Below, piece by piece: positions 1 to 9,648 of a DNA stretch of 38,234 bases. The notes beneath the pieces are model-generated. The model saw only the letters and a list, made by a program, of their open reading frames with translations. It was not told the origin of the DNA and searched no databases. Location: contig CALDHM010000047.1 of NCBI GenBank assembly GCA_937941455.1, forward strand, positions 1 through 38,234. The letters run 5' to 3'. This DNA is from an uncultured Pirellulaceae bacterium. Lineage in GTDB: Bacteria > Planctomycetota > Planctomycetia > Pirellulales > Pirellulaceae. A program made the position numbers and the translations under genes. Position 1 is the first letter of the stretch, and each line of letters opens with the position of its first letter.

Positions 1-1
1 G

Positions 2-457
2 GTTCACAAGGAACGTAACATTCGGGCGAAGTTGTCAAAGCGACATTGGGGTGACCTGGCTCGGCTGTTTAAGCGTCTGCGTGAGGTTCAAGGGCCAGCA
101 GCAGCCGAAGCAGTATTGCAGGAACTGAAAGCCTTTCTCCAACCGATCAACGCACAACCGATCAACTCAGTTGCGTTAGCCAGCCTGGAGGAAGCGGGAG
201 AGGAATTGACTGCCTTGCATAGTTTGAATGTTCCCAACACGCTGCACCGAAACTTGCTGACCACCAATGCGATCGAAAACTCGATTCGCAATACACGTCG
301 CAAGCTTGGTCGCGTCACCCGCTTCCGCAGCGAAACGGATCAAGCAACTCGTTGGCTGGCGTTTGCGTTGGGGGAAATCGAGAAAGGCTTTCGTCGGGTC
401 TCGGGCCATCGGGACTTGCCGAAGCTGCTGAAGGCATTGGAACGCTGTGACCGATAG
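2..457 (+). CDS. IS256-family (mutator-type) transposase, C-terminal part, cut by the window edge
   Basis: The frame is open from base 2 and ends at TAG 455-457, giving about 151 residues. The beginning of the gene lies outside the window. The segment with TTNAIENSIRNTRRK, followed by RVTRF and a Trp-containing helix (ATRWLAFALGEIEKGF), is the typical C-terminal region of IS256/mutator-type DDE transposases. In that family the last catalytic Glu sits in the TTNxxE motif, and the Glu is present here. Full-length members are about 400 residues, so roughly the last third is visible. No stop or frameshift is seen in this part, so the element may be intact, but its left portion and inverted repeats cannot be judged. 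A TTG at 32 could be read as a start but is almost certainly internal. Confidence 0.8.
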   Translation, partial: VHKERNIRAKLSKRHWGDLARLFKRLREVQGPAAAEAVLQELKAFLQPINAQPINSVALASLEEAGEELTALHSLNVPNTLHRNLLTTNAIENSIRNTRRKLGRVTRFRSETDQATRWLAFALGEIEKGFRRVSGHRDLPKLLKALERCDR

Positions 458-603
458 CACCTTCGGAAAATTTTGCGGCGGGGGAGTTTTTTCCACTCGC
501 GTGCTCGCGAAAAAACACCACCGCCTGTTACCATTTCAAATTGTTCGTTAGTCCTTAACCAGTGAGACCATTCAGAGTTTTAACAACAAACGGGACATCC
601 CCA

Positions 604-636
604 AAGAAAAACCCGCTGGGGGTGAACCAGCGGGTG
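604..636 (-). terminator. Rho-independent terminator of ssrA
   Basis: On the minus strand an 8-bp perfect stem CCCGCTGG/CCAGCGGG (627-634 with 612-619, 7-nt loop) is followed by TTTTTCTTT. It lies 37 bp past the mature 3' end of the tmRNA and is correctly oriented for it. Confidence 0.8.
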
Positions 637-672
637 ATTTTGCTTGAGGTCACCTTGCGGTGCTCGTCAAAG

Positions 673-1031
673 TGGAGGCGGCGGGGATCGAACCCGCGTC
701 CCGAGATGTTTCCAAGCTGGCCTCTACGTGTGTAGTCAATGATTTAAGTTTCGCTCGTCCAGTCGTCAATTGACAAGACTACCGTGAGAGCTAGACGAAA
801 ACATTGTTTAATCCTGATCGTGTTCGACGTGAATCAGGACGATCCGAATTTAGCGACGAACCTTTGGGCCTCTTCGGCTAAGTCCCGCGGTCCGGGTTGC
901 TTGTTAATTAAGCAACCAAAGCCAAGTTGTTGTTGGCAGATATAGTTTTGATCAGCTTTTTACGTGGCCTGCTGACCAACCACGACACGCCACCAACTTT
1001 TCCACCATCCGGTCGAATCCAATTCGCCCCC
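673..1031 (-). ncRNA. ssrA: tmRNA (transfer-messenger RNA)
   Basis: This RNA rescues stalled ribosomes and tags the unfinished protein for proteolysis. On the minus strand the 5' end GGGGGCG (1031-1025) pairs with CGCCTCC (680-674), with discriminator A at 673, forming a tRNA-like acceptor stem. The 5' part continues with GATTCGAC, and the 3' part holds the T-arm GGGTTCGATCCC. Both are hallmarks of one-piece tmRNA. The mature length is about 359 nt. The terminal CCA is not encoded (the genome reads CTT) and must be added. An in-frame tag sequence lies at 908-937. A strong terminator follows. I see no convincing promoter in the 60 bp upstream of 1031. Confidence 0.93.
908..937 (-). other. tmRNA proteolysis-tag reading frame (ANNNLALVA)
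   Basis: The resume codon GCC (937-935) starts an open frame for Ala-Asn-Asn-Asn-Leu-Ala-Leu-Val-Ala and ends in TAA (910-908), followed by further A/T-rich sequence. The C-terminal hydrophobic residues ending in Ala match the ClpXP/Tsp-type degron end known from ssrA tags. The resume codon was placed by analogy with Escherichia coli tmRNA. Confidence 0.85.
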
Positions 1032-1612
1032 GGTGTAATCGATCCGTCACACGAAGTGTCGCATCGGCCCCGCCTCATTATTGTGGTCTGCAATGGGCAT
1101 CGGCCGCAAGTTTGTGCGGAGGTCGCCAAGGCTTAAAACCAGCGGCTAGTCTCGCCAAATCTAATCGCAAACAGGACCGATTTTTTGATTTCGATGCTTT
1201 CACTCGTCCAAAAGTTCGCGACGGACCGGGCCTAACGGGCCCATCGTTCATCAACCGAGCAAATGGGCGATTGATGGTCTGCATCCAGCGAACTCACATC
1301 GGCCGATCACGCATTGGTGCTTATGTCGGTGAGCGTAGTTATCTATCGCAGGGATGAAAAAGACCACGTTGAGACAGTTGAATCATAACAAATTCGGTGG
1401 GAAAGTGTAGTTTTGTCTGCGAATTTTCGCTTTTTTCCGCATGTCGAGGAAATTTCTGGGAAATTGTATGGGATTTCCCACGAAGCTATGGACTCGCGGA
1501 GTTCAGTGACGGGCTGGCACGTTTTTAAGCAGGACTCCCTCTCTGACTCTGCGGGCCGACTTTCCCAGAATGTGTGTGGAACATAGGGTTTCGCGTTGGG
1601 TTGGATCAGCTC
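1032..1612. other. Intergenic region between ssrA and the chaperone cluster
   Basis: This stretch of 581 bp has no convincing gene. Short open frames on both strands lack ribosome sites and recognisable composition. Near its right end, TGCGGGCCGA (1550-1559) and its flanks resemble a palindrome at 10932-10959. GGCTGGCAC followed by a T-run (about 1512-1526) resembles the repeats at 37678-37940. It should contain the ssrA promoter, but I could not place one. Confidence 0.5.
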
Positions 1613-1918
1613 TCAGCTGGCCGACGTCGAGCTGGTTGTTGGCTTGGAACTCGCACTTGCCGACGTTGAGTTTTCGGATTTACTCCCTGAATCGACTGGT
1701 TTCGATTCCGCCGTAGCGGCTTTTTTATAAGATTCAGAGCGATAGTCGGTTTGATAAAAACCGGACCCTTTGAAGACGATCGCCGCCCCGGTACCGAATT
1801 GCCGTACTAATCCGTTTTGATTGCACGAGGGGCAGCAAACCAATGGATCGTCGGTAATTTTTTGGAAAATCTCAACGTGGTGTTGGCACAGACTGCAAAG
1901 GTAATCGTAGGTCGGCAT
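1613..1918 (-). CDS. FmdB-family zinc-ribbon protein with Ser/Thr-rich tail
   Basis: This is a protein of 101 residues. The N-terminus MPTYDYLCSLCQHHVE with C8 and C11, followed by a VCCPSC pair near residue 30, is the CxxC...CxxC zinc ribbon of the FmdB/putative regulatory protein family. The family is small and its biochemical role is not settled. The second half (about residues 70-101) is low-complexity Ser/Thr/Ala/Lys and probably disordered. The start ATG at 1918 has AAGGA about 9 nt upstream, and that site overlaps the grpE stop codon. The gap to grpE is only 4 bp, so the two genes are almost surely co-transcribed and probably translationally coupled. This places the protein in the DnaJ/GrpE transcription unit; a role in protein folding or redox/zinc sensing is inference only. 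Confidence 0.85.
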   Translation of the reverse strand: MPTYDYLCSLCQHHVEIFQKITDDPLVCCPSCNQNGLVRQFGTGAAIVFKGSGFYQTDYRSESYKKAATAESKPVDSGSKSENSTSASASSKPTTSSTSAS

Positions 1919-1922
1919 AATC

Positions 1923-2489
1923 TCATTCCTTGTGATCTGTTGATGAATTAGGCCCTGTCGAGACTGAGACTTGGGCCGGGCGAATCACCCGATCGTGCAA
2001 GATGTAGCCCGGCCGCAATTCTTGGATTACGTGATCGGCGGGGATTTCTGCATGTGGCAACATTTGGACCGCTTGATGACGATTGGGGTCATATTTTTGA
2101 CCGCTGGCCTCGATTGACGTACAGCCATGTTGCCTGAGGATTTCAGCGAATTGAGTCGCCACCATGCGAACGCCTTGAATTACGCTGTCGCCCGCAGTGT
2201 CACCGCTCGAGCTGCCGACAGCCCGCTGGAGGTTGTCGAGCAACTCGAGCAATTCTGTCATCAGCGGCAGGTTGGCGTAACGAAGTTGTTCCTCGACCTC
2301 GCGGCGGGTCCGGCGACGAAAATTTTCGAGATCGGCTTGATAGCGCAAAGCCTTGTTTTCGGCATCGCGAAGTTGTTGGCGGAGCGACTCGAGCGACTCG
2401 GCTGTCTCTACCGTCGACTGGGTGGTGGCTTGGTCCCCTAGCTCTTCGGCCACACAATCCATGTTTTGGTTTTCGTTGTTTTCTGACAT
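1923..2489 (-). CDS. grpE: GrpE, nucleotide-exchange factor for DnaK
   Basis: This protein of 188 residues promotes ADP release from DnaK (Hsp70) in the cytoplasm. An acidic, probably disordered N-terminus (1-30) is followed by a long coiled-coil helix (about 32-75, with YQADLENFRRR typical of GrpE). A helical segment with LLELLDNLQRA comes next. The C-terminal beta-wing domain contains YDPNRHQAV and LRPGYILHDRVIRPAQVSVS, both strongly conserved in the family. The length is normal. The start ATG at 2489 has only a weak upstream purine stretch. It lies 163 bp downstream of dnaJ and 4 bp upstream of the zinc-ribbon gene. No dnaK is in the window, so the Hsp70 itself must be encoded elsewhere. 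Confidence 0.95.
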   Translation of the reverse strand: MSENNENQNMDCVAEELGDQATTQSTVETAESLESLRQQLRDAENKALRYQADLENFRRRTRREVEEQLRYANLPLMTELLELLDNLQRAVGSSSGDTAGDSVIQGVRMVATQFAEILRQHGCTSIEASGQKYDPNRHQAVQMLPHAEIPADHVIQELRPGYILHDRVIRPAQVSVSTGPNSSTDHKE

Positions 2490-2652
2490 GGTGATTCGGA
2501 TATCCTACGACTTACCAAATGTTCGGTTACATCGATTTGCGGTCAACGGCACGAGCGGCGAATTTTGGCGCCTCACGTCCGTCAAGGGAGTCGGGTTACC
2601 GAACCGGCTGATTGCCGATGGCACCCTTTTATCTACGGGGTCATATTGGCGA

Positions 2653-3786
2653 TTATTCATTGTCGGATGACACAGTGAAGTAATCACGAATACGTTCCAG
2701 GAAATTTTTTCGTTCCGGGTGTACTTCGGTTTTTTCGAGTTCCGCCAGTTCTCGCAACAGGCGTTCTTGCTCGGGTGAAATCTTCTTCGGAGTTTCAATG
2801 ACGACTTGGACGACCAAGTCGCCGGTTCGTCCCGCTTGCGGGTCGCGGATGCCGAGTCCGTGGAGGCGGAATACCTCGCCGGATTGCGTTCCCCGCGGAA
2901 TGTCGAGCGACTTGGGCCCGTCAAGCGAGGGGACCTCGATACAGGCGCCGAGGACGGCTTGGGTGTAGGTGATCGGCAGTTCGACGATCAAATGATTGCC
3001 GTCCCGCGTGAAAATTCGGTGGCGTTTCACGCTGATGAAGCAATAGAGATCGCCGTTGGGTCCGCCATCGAGCCCAGGTTCTCCTTCGCCGCTCAGGCGC
3101 ACCCGCATCCCTTCATCGATTCCCGCTGGGAAGTCGACGGACAGTGTCACGTCTTTCTTGCGAAAACCTTGACCCCGGCAATCGGTGCAAGGATCGGTGA
3201 TCCGCATGCCCGCGCCGCGGCACACCGGGCAAGTCGTCTGCACGCTGAGAATACCTGCCGATTGGACAATGCGTCCGCGGCCGTTGCATTGGCTACAGCG
3301 TTGGGGTTGGCTGCCGGGTCGACTGCCGGATCCGTGGCAGGTTTCGCAGTGGACGCTGCGAGAAAACTTGATTTCTTTCGTGACTCCGCGAGCCGCTTCT
3401 TCCAGGGTCAAGGAGACATCGACACGAATGTCGTTACCGCGTCGCCGTTTGCGGCCGTTGGCGCCTTGGTCGCCGAATAGATCGCCAAAGATGCTTCCAC
3501 CGAAGAAATCGCCGAATGCCGCGAAGATGTCTTCGGCCGAAGAGAACTGGGAGGAGTGTCCCTCCACGCCGGCATGGCCGAAGCGATCGTAACGAGCTCG
3601 TTTTTCAGGATCGCTGAGGATTTCGTAGGCCTCCGCCGCCTCCTTGAAGTAGCGGCTCGCGTTTTCGTCGCCGGGGTTGCTATCGGGATGGTACTTCACC
3701 GCCAGACGGCGATACGCCTTCGCGATATCCCGCTCTGATGCATCCTTGGGAACCCCCAGGACCTCATAATAGTCCCGTTTGGCCAT
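2653..3786 (-). CDS. dnaJ: DnaJ (Hsp40) co-chaperone, type I
   Basis: This protein of 377 residues is a J-domain co-chaperone that delivers clients to DnaK and stimulates its ATPase. Residues 1-70 are the J domain, with HPD at 33-35. A Gly/Phe-rich linker follows (about 70-130, FGDFFGGSIFGDLFGDQG). Next come four CxxCxGxG zinc repeats (CETCHGSG, CSQCNGRG, CPVCRGAG, CTDCRGQG), and then the C-terminal substrate-binding beta domain (VDFPAGIDEGMRVRLSGEG). All elements of a type I DnaJ are present. I chose ATG at 3786 because MAKRDYYEVLG is the canonical N-terminus; a TTG six codons upstream is less likely. A terminator and a 21-bp palindrome stand between it and groEL1, so it probably has its own promoter. 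Confidence 0.96.
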   Translation of the reverse strand: MAKRDYYEVLGVPKDASERDIAKAYRRLAVKYHPDSNPGDENASRYFKEAAEAYEILSDPEKRARYDRFGHAGVEGHSSQFSSAEDIFAAFGDFFGGSIFGDLFGDQGANGRKRRRGNDIRVDVSLTLEEAARGVTKEIKFSRSVHCETCHGSGSRPGSQPQRCSQCNGRGRIVQSAGILSVQTTCPVCRGAGMRITDPCTDCRGQGFRKKDVTLSVDFPAGIDEGMRVRLSGEGEPGLDGGPNGDLYCFISVKRHRIFTRDGNHLIVELPITYTQAVLGACIEVPSLDGPKSLDIPRGTQSGEVFRLHGLGIRDPQAGRTGDLVVQVVIETPKKISPEQERLLRELAELEKTEVHPERKNFLERIRDYFTVSSDNE

Positions 3787-3889
3787 CTTCCGAATTTCCG
3801 TCAACCTTGTTTAACGAATTTCGATTCCATCGCTATTCAACCCGCGGGCTGGCTGCGAGCCGCCATCTGTTGGCATTTCGCATTGAAAG

Positions 3890-3910
3890 TTTGTTGTGAA
3901 TCACAACAAA
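3890..3910. promoter_or_regulatory. Perfect 21-bp palindrome upstream of dnaJ (candidate operator)
   Basis: TTTGTTGTGA-A-TCACAACAAA reads as a 10-1-10 perfect inverted repeat. It lies 104 bp upstream of the dnaJ start and overlaps the U-tract of the groEL1 terminator. A one-base loop is unfavourable for an RNA hairpin, so a dimeric DNA-binding repressor or activator is the more natural reading. Its sequence is not the CIRCE consensus. The regulatory role is inferred. Confidence 0.5.
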
Positions 3911-3943
3911 AAGGGCCATCGACGTCGTGTCGTCAGATGACCC
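3908..3943 (-). terminator. Rho-independent terminator after groEL1
   Basis: On the minus strand GGGTCATC-T-GACG pairs with CGTC-GATGGCCC around a 6-nt loop (ACACGA). There is one bulged T and one T-G pair. It is followed directly by TTTTTG. It lies 36 bp past the groEL1 stop codon and should separate groEL1 from dnaJ transcription. Confidence 0.8.
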
Positions 3944-3978
3944 GTAACGATTACCATCGGCTGCAGCTCAGGGAAAAC

Positions 3979-5598
3979 CTAAGCGACAACGCCCTCCGGC
4001 AGGCCTTTACGATCCGCCTTGTCGTCCAAATTCGACACCATGGCGTCGGTGGTCAGCAACAAGCCGGCGATGCTGGCCGCATTGACCAGCGCTGTCCGCA
4101 CGACCTTGACCGGGTCGATAATGCCCGCCTTGTACATATCCACATACTCGCCATTATTGGCGTTGTAACCGACATTCAGCGGTTTTTCGGAAACGATATC
4201 GACAACTACCGCGCCATCGACACCGCCGTTGCTCGCGATTTGGCGAATCGGAGCATCGAGGGCATTGAGCACGATGTTGACGCCGATTTTTTCGTCCCCT
4301 TTGGCAGCCGAGCGAGCCTTTTCGACGGCCTCGCGGCAGCGCAGTAGGGCGACGCCACCACCTGGCAGGATGCCTTCCTCGACGGCGGCGCGGGTCGCAT
4401 GCAGTGCGTCCTCAACGCGAGCCTTCTTTTGTTTCATTTCGGTTTCGGTTTCGGCGCCGACCTTGATCACCGCGACGCCACCGGTCAGCTTCGCCAGCCG
4501 CTCTTGCAGTTTCTCCTTGTCGTAATCACTATCAGTTTGACTGATTTGTTTGCGAATCTGATCGATCCGCAACTCGATATCCTTGCGCGAACCGGCACCT
4601 TCGACGATCGTCGTGTTGCTCTTGTCGACCGTTACCTTTTTTGAACGACCGAGTTGATCCATCGTGACGTTTTCGAGTTGGATGCCCAGTTCCTCGCTGA
4701 TCAAGGTGCCACCGGTCAGCACGGCCATGTCGCCGAGCATCGCTTTGCGGCGATCACCGAATCCTGGGGCCTTCACAGCACAAACGTTCAGCGTACCACG
4801 CAGTCGGTTGACCACCAGCAGGGTCAGGGCTTCAGCATCAACGTCCTCAGCGATGATCAGCAGCGGTTTGCCGGTCTGGCTGACTTTTTCCAGAATCGGC
4901 ACGAGGTCGCGGATGTTGCTGATTTTCTTTTCGTACAGCAGCACATAACAATCTTCGAATTGGCAATTCATCTGCGCTGGGTTGTTGATGAAGTAAGGCG
5001 ATATGAAGCCTTTGTCGAATTGCATCCCATCGACATACTCGACAACCGTCTCGCGCGATTTGCTTTCCTCGACGGTGATCACACCGTCCTGGCCGACGCG
5101 ATGCAATGCCTCGGCCAACAGGTTGCCGACGACCGGGTCGTTGTTCGCACTGATCGAGCCAACGCTGGCTACCTCTTCCTTCTTCGAAACTTTCTTGCCC
5201 ATTTGGATCAAGTGTTCTTCGGCGGCTGAGACCGCTTTTTCGATCCCGCGGCGCACGGCGGTCGGATTGCTGCCAGCCACGATATTGCGGAGCCCTTCCT
5301 TGAAGATGGCGCGAGCCAATACCGTGGCCGTCGTCGTACCGTCACCGGCCAAATCGGAAGTTTTTTGAGCGACCTCGACGACGAGTTTCGCTCCCATGTT
5401 TTCGAAGCGATCTTCCAATTCGATTTCTTTGGCAACGGTCACACCGTCCTTGGTAACGGTTGGCCCGCCAAAGGACTTCGAAATGATGACGTTACGGCCG
5501 GTCGGTCCCATTGTGACCGCGACCGCATTCGCGAGTTTATCCACGCCGGCCAACATGCGAGCGCGGGCGTGATCATCAAACATCAGTTGTTTTGCCAC
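3979..5598 (-). CDS. groEL: Chaperonin GroEL, copy 1 (no GGM tail)
   Basis: This 539-residue 60-kDa chaperonin subunit is part of the ATP-driven folding ring. The ATP site GDGTTT lies at residues 85-90. Asp397 in [16 protein letters not shown] matches the catalytic Asp398 of the E. coli protein. PGGGVALLR and the equatorial C-terminal region are intact. It starts at GTG 5598, giving MAKQLMFDD, with AGAGGA about 8 nt upstream. The C-terminus ends in LPEGVVA and lacks the Gly-Gly-Met repeats usual for housekeeping GroEL. It is the third gene of groEL2-groES-groEL1 and closes that unit at a strong terminator. In the intermediate region this copy is closer to typical GroEL ([15 protein letters not shown]) than copy 2. 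Whether it shares GroES with copy 2 or has special clients is unknown. Confidence 0.96.
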   Translation of the reverse strand: MAKQLMFDDHARARMLAGVDKLANAVAVTMGPTGRNVIISKSFGGPTVTKDGVTVAKEIELEDRFENMGAKLVVEVAQKTSDLAGDGTTTATVLARAIFKEGLRNIVAGSNPTAVRRGIEKAVSAAEEHLIQMGKKVSKKEEVASVGSISANNDPVVGNLLAEALHRVGQDGVITVEESKSRETVVEYVDGMQFDKGFISPYFINNPAQMNCQFEDCYVLLYEKKISNIRDLVPILEKVSQTGKPLLIIAEDVDAEALTLLVVNRLRGTLNVCAVKAPGFGDRRKAMLGDMAVLTGGTLISEELGIQLENVTMDQLGRSKKVTVDKSNTTIVEGAGSRKDIELRIDQIRKQISQTDSDYDKEKLQERLAKLTGGVAVIKVGAETETEMKQKKARVEDALHATRAAVEEGILPGGGVALLRCREAVEKARSAAKGDEKIGVNIVLNALDAPIRQIASNGGVDGAVVVDIVSEKPLNVGYNANNGEYVDMYKAGIIDPVKVVRTALVNAASIAGLLLTTDAMVSNLDDKADRKGLPEGVVA

Positions 5599-5654
5599 GG
5601 GATTATCCTCTTACGATAGAAACGTTGTTGTTAAATTGATTTGCCGGATTTTGC

Positions 5655-5685
5655 GGGGATCGGCAACCATCGCTGCCGATTCCCC
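5655..5685 (-). promoter_or_regulatory. Stable hairpin in the groES-groEL1 spacer
   Basis: GGGGATCGGCA pairs with TGCCGATTCCCC (11 bp, one bulged T, 8-nt loop), 57-87 nt upstream of the groEL1 GTG. It lacks a U-tract on the minus strand, so a simple terminator is unlikely. An mRNA processing or stability element, or an attenuator that sets the GroEL1:GroES ratio, is possible. Structure seen; function inferred. Confidence 0.4.
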
Positions 5686-5781
5686 ATCAGTGATTATCAT
5701 CCGTTGTGCGGGCGTTGCCTCTAATAGTCCCGAAAGCTCAAAAAACCGTCGTGTTGGCCACGCCTCGACACGACGATTGAC

Positions 5782-6078
5782 CTAGACGACCTTTGCCAAG
5801 ATGTCCGATTCGCGAAGGATTTTGATTTCCTCGCCGTCGATCTCGATTTCCGTGCCGCCGTACTTGCCGAAGATCACTTCGTCGCCGACCGACACCGACA
5901 AGGCACCGCGCTCGCCGTTGTCAAGCAATTTGCCGGGGCCCACGGCAATCACTTTTCCGCGCTGAGGTTTTTCTTTGGCGTTGTCCGGCAGCACGATTCC
6001 GCCAGCCGTGACTTCTTCAGCCGCAGAGGGTTCCACGACAACACGATCATCCAGAGGTCGAATTTTGATTCTTGCCAT
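5782..6078 (-). CDS. groES: Co-chaperonin GroES
   Basis: This protein of 98 residues is the heptameric lid that caps GroEL rings. [17 protein letters not shown] at the N-terminus is typical. The mobile loop with AGGIVLPD (about residues 25-33) binds GroEL, and [34 protein letters not shown] forms the C-terminal barrel strands. The length matches the family. The start ATG at 6078 has AAGGA about 9 nt upstream. It sits between two groEL genes, 82 bp after groEL2 and 183 bp before groEL1, all in one direction. This order is unusual, because groES normally comes first in a groESL operon. It is the only groES in the window and may serve both GroELs. Confidence 0.97.
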   Translation of the reverse strand: MARIKIRPLDDRVVVEPSAAEEVTAGGIVLPDNAKEKPQRGKVIAVGPGKLLDNGERGALSVSVGDEVIFGKYGGTEIEIDGEEIKILRESDILAKVV

Positions 6079-6160
6079 GTTGAAATTCCTTATAGTTGGT
6101 TCAATGTTTTTGGTTTTGAGTGAACAATTTTGGCGTGAGGCCGCGGTTCGATTAGGGGAA

Positions 6161-7855
<1,695 letters not shown>

Positions 7856-7861
7856 TGGAAT

Positions 7862-7866
7862 CCTCC
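7862..7866 (-). promoter_or_regulatory. Ribosome binding site of groEL2
   Basis: GGAGG on the minus strand ends 6 nt before GTG 7855-7853. It decides the start codon against the upstream in-frame ATG at 7906, which would place this site inside the coding region. Confidence 0.85.
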
Positions 7867-8463
7867 ACTTTATTGTTCGATAAAACCTGAACTGATGCAC
7901 CGCCATGGGTGCTCACTGGTCCTCTAGAACCGCCCCGAAGACACTTCTTAGCGGACTCGGCCGCTTGCCAACGCTTTCGTTTCGAAGTCCCTTCAGAACG
8001 AACCTTCCCCCTGACAATTCGTCACGAAGATTGTTCACGCAGCCTTTCGATGCAAGCGACGTGCCAGTCGCTGCAGTCCAAAGCAGTCCGCTAGGGAATG
8101 CCGGCCGAAACCCCGCGAAATTCGGGAAATTCGCACGGACCTGCGACGAATCCGCCTCCAGTGGTTTGGCAAATTTTTCGAGGCTGACAAAAAGGCATTC
8201 ACTCCGATGCTGAAAAACCACGGCATCACGGCCCTGGCAAGATGGGGATGCCCTAAAGCCCCGTCCGGGCAATTCTCCGGTCATTGATACGGCAGTTTCT
8301 GAACGACGTGGCCGACAATTGCCTCTCCGCCGACCTGAGATGACCACCGCGAGGAATTTGGCGTTACCCTTCGTTTGTCCGCTCTAGGTGTTAATCCATT
8401 CATCCGATCATGCACAGACCCGTGACGCGCGGCGACAGGCCGACTTAACAAGCCGACTTAAGA
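7867..8463. other. Long leader/intergenic region upstream of groEL2
   Basis: About 600 bp without a credible gene. A minus-strand open frame at 7913-8347 has no family features and Arg-rich composition expected of chance. I looked for the CIRCE element (TTAGCACTC-N9-GAGTGCTAA) and for a sigma-32-like promoter and saw neither. The promoter of the groEL2-groES-groEL1 unit should lie here but cannot be assigned by eye. Confidence 0.45.
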
Positions 8464-8485
8464 AGCGGGCCTGAATCGGCCCGCT
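8464..8485 (-). terminator. Probable terminator of the TraB-like gene
   Basis: AGCGGGCC and GGCCCGCT form a perfect 8-bp stem with a 6-nt loop, 45 bp past the stop codon of the minus-strand gene. The following sequence (TCTTAAGT) is only weakly T-rich, so termination efficiency is uncertain. Confidence 0.55.
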
Positions 8486-8529
8486 GCGATCGTAGAATCA
8501 CCGAGCAGTGTGCGCGTGTGACAATCGTG

Positions 8530-9489
8530 TCAATCAGATTTTTTCTTGACGTCCAGATCCCACGCCATCAACCAAGTTCGCCCGGCCCTCTTGAAATTGA
8601 AGTCGTTAAGGAGACGCTTTTGCATATCCGGCAAGTGTCCCGCGCCGTAAAAAATCGCCAAGCGTTCTTTGCCATTCTCGATTTCGCGATTCAACACGCT
8701 AATGCATTTGGCGTTGCGATGATCGATGATAGTGGACCCATCCTTGCCGCGGAAGATCGCCATGCCGGCCTCAATGTCTTCCATCTGTTGCGCCATCGTG
8801 CGTCGGAGACTTTTCGTTCGATCGCTGGAGAACAAGGACAGGAGCAAACCGGCCTCCGCCGAGCTCCCCTTGCTCTGCATGGCCATGCTCGATCCGATCG
8901 AATTGAGCATCATCCGGCCTATGCTTTCCTCGTTTTTCGACATCGATTCCAAAAACTCCTCAGGCGACATGTCGGCATGAATGAAGTTGTCGGGCGTGTA
9001 ATCGATGTGCTCCAATTGAAATTCCAAGCCGAGCATCGATTTCATCCCCATCTGCAATGCGGCCAAGGGATTCAAGCCCTCGGCCTCAGTTCGCCCACCT
9101 TTCGGAATTTTGGTTCCTTCCGTCGCGACCAATTCGTACAGCATCGCGTCGTATTGTTTGAAGCGTTCATTGAGTTGCTGGTAGTATTCTTTTTCGCCAA
9201 CGTGCACGACGCCGATGAGATCGACATAGATCGTTTTCCCTGCCGCGTTGGTGCCGACAAAGCGAGTGATCGACGTCTCGAGGGCAACCGGTTTGCGTCG
9301 GGCATCCTTGCGGATCCGCATAAATTGCTTGAAGTCCTCGCCAGTTTTCACTGCGGCGGATTTGCCTCGATTTCTTATGTCGTCCTGGCCTTGATCCTCT
9401 TGCTGGCCGTTAACCGAAGGAAGAGCCACGATCGCCGCCAATCCAACGAAAAAAATGGCCGCAAATTGAGATATGACACCGCGATTCAT
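8530..9489 (-). CDS. Secreted TraB/GumN-like (TIKI superfamily) protein
   Basis: This is a protein of 319 residues. The N-terminus (Lys/Arg-poor start MNRG, then FAAIFFVGLAAIVALPSVNG) is a signal peptide, probably cleaved near residue 27, so the protein is exported. IYVDLIGVVHVGEKEYYQQL (His96) followed by DAMLYELV, and a C-terminal GAGHLPDM (about residue 282), match the His/Gly and Glu motifs of the TraB/PrgY/GumN group. Some of its animal relatives (TIKI) are metalloproteases, but the bacterial function is mostly unknown. I chose ATG 9489 because it gives a clean signal peptide and has AGGAA 8 nt upstream; the longer frame from 9591 includes the promoter. It is a stand-alone gene with its own promoter and terminator. 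Family assignment rests on motifs only. Confidence 0.7.
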   Translation of the reverse strand: MNRGVISQFAAIFFVGLAAIVALPSVNGQQEDQGQDDIRNRGKSAAVKTGEDFKQFMRIRKDARRKPVALETSITRFVGTNAAGKTIYVDLIGVVHVGEKEYYQQLNERFKQYDAMLYELVATEGTKIPKGGRTEAEGLNPLAALQMGMKSMLGLEFQLEHIDYTPDNFIHADMSPEEFLESMSKNEESIGRMMLNSIGSSMAMQSKGSSAEAGLLLSLFSSDRTKSLRRTMAQQMEDIEAGMAIFRGKDGSTIIDHRNAKCISVLNREIENGKERLAIFYGAGHLPDMQKRLLNDFNFKRAGRTWLMAWDLDVKKKSD

Positions 9490-9534
9490 CGATAAATTCC
9501 TGAGTCCAACGTAGTTCGATTCTACCCACACCGG

Positions 9535-9563
9535 ATTATAGGGAATCTGGCTGCGCGCGACAA
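9535..9563 (-). promoter_or_regulatory. Sigma-70-type promoter of the TraB-like gene
   Basis: On the minus strand TTGTCG (9563-9558), a 17-bp spacer, then a perfect TATAAT (9540-9535). Transcription would start near 9528, about 39 nt before ATG 9489. This also argues against the upstream start at 9591. Confidence 0.6.
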
Positions 9564-9648
9564 TCAACGGGGGGATGCTCGCTCGATCCACGTTCGCTCG
9601 GTCCGGCCTCGTAAAGGGGACTTGCGGTGCAACGCCTCGGAGAATCCC

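Noticed and set aside
2806-3480. Long plus-strand open frame opposite dnaJ
   Set aside because: Antisense shadow of a well-supported gene; the same applies to long frames opposite groEL1, groEL2, ligA and fdsA.
7913-8347. Minus-strand open frame of 144 codons upstream of groEL2
   Set aside because: No ribosome site, no recognisable domain, composition rich in Arg, Ser and Pro as expected of a chance frame in GC-rich DNA.
7862-8463. CIRCE element for HrcA control of the chaperonin genes
   Set aside because: The TTAGCACTC-N9-GAGTGCTAA pattern or a near match was not seen upstream of any groEL, groES or dnaJ gene.
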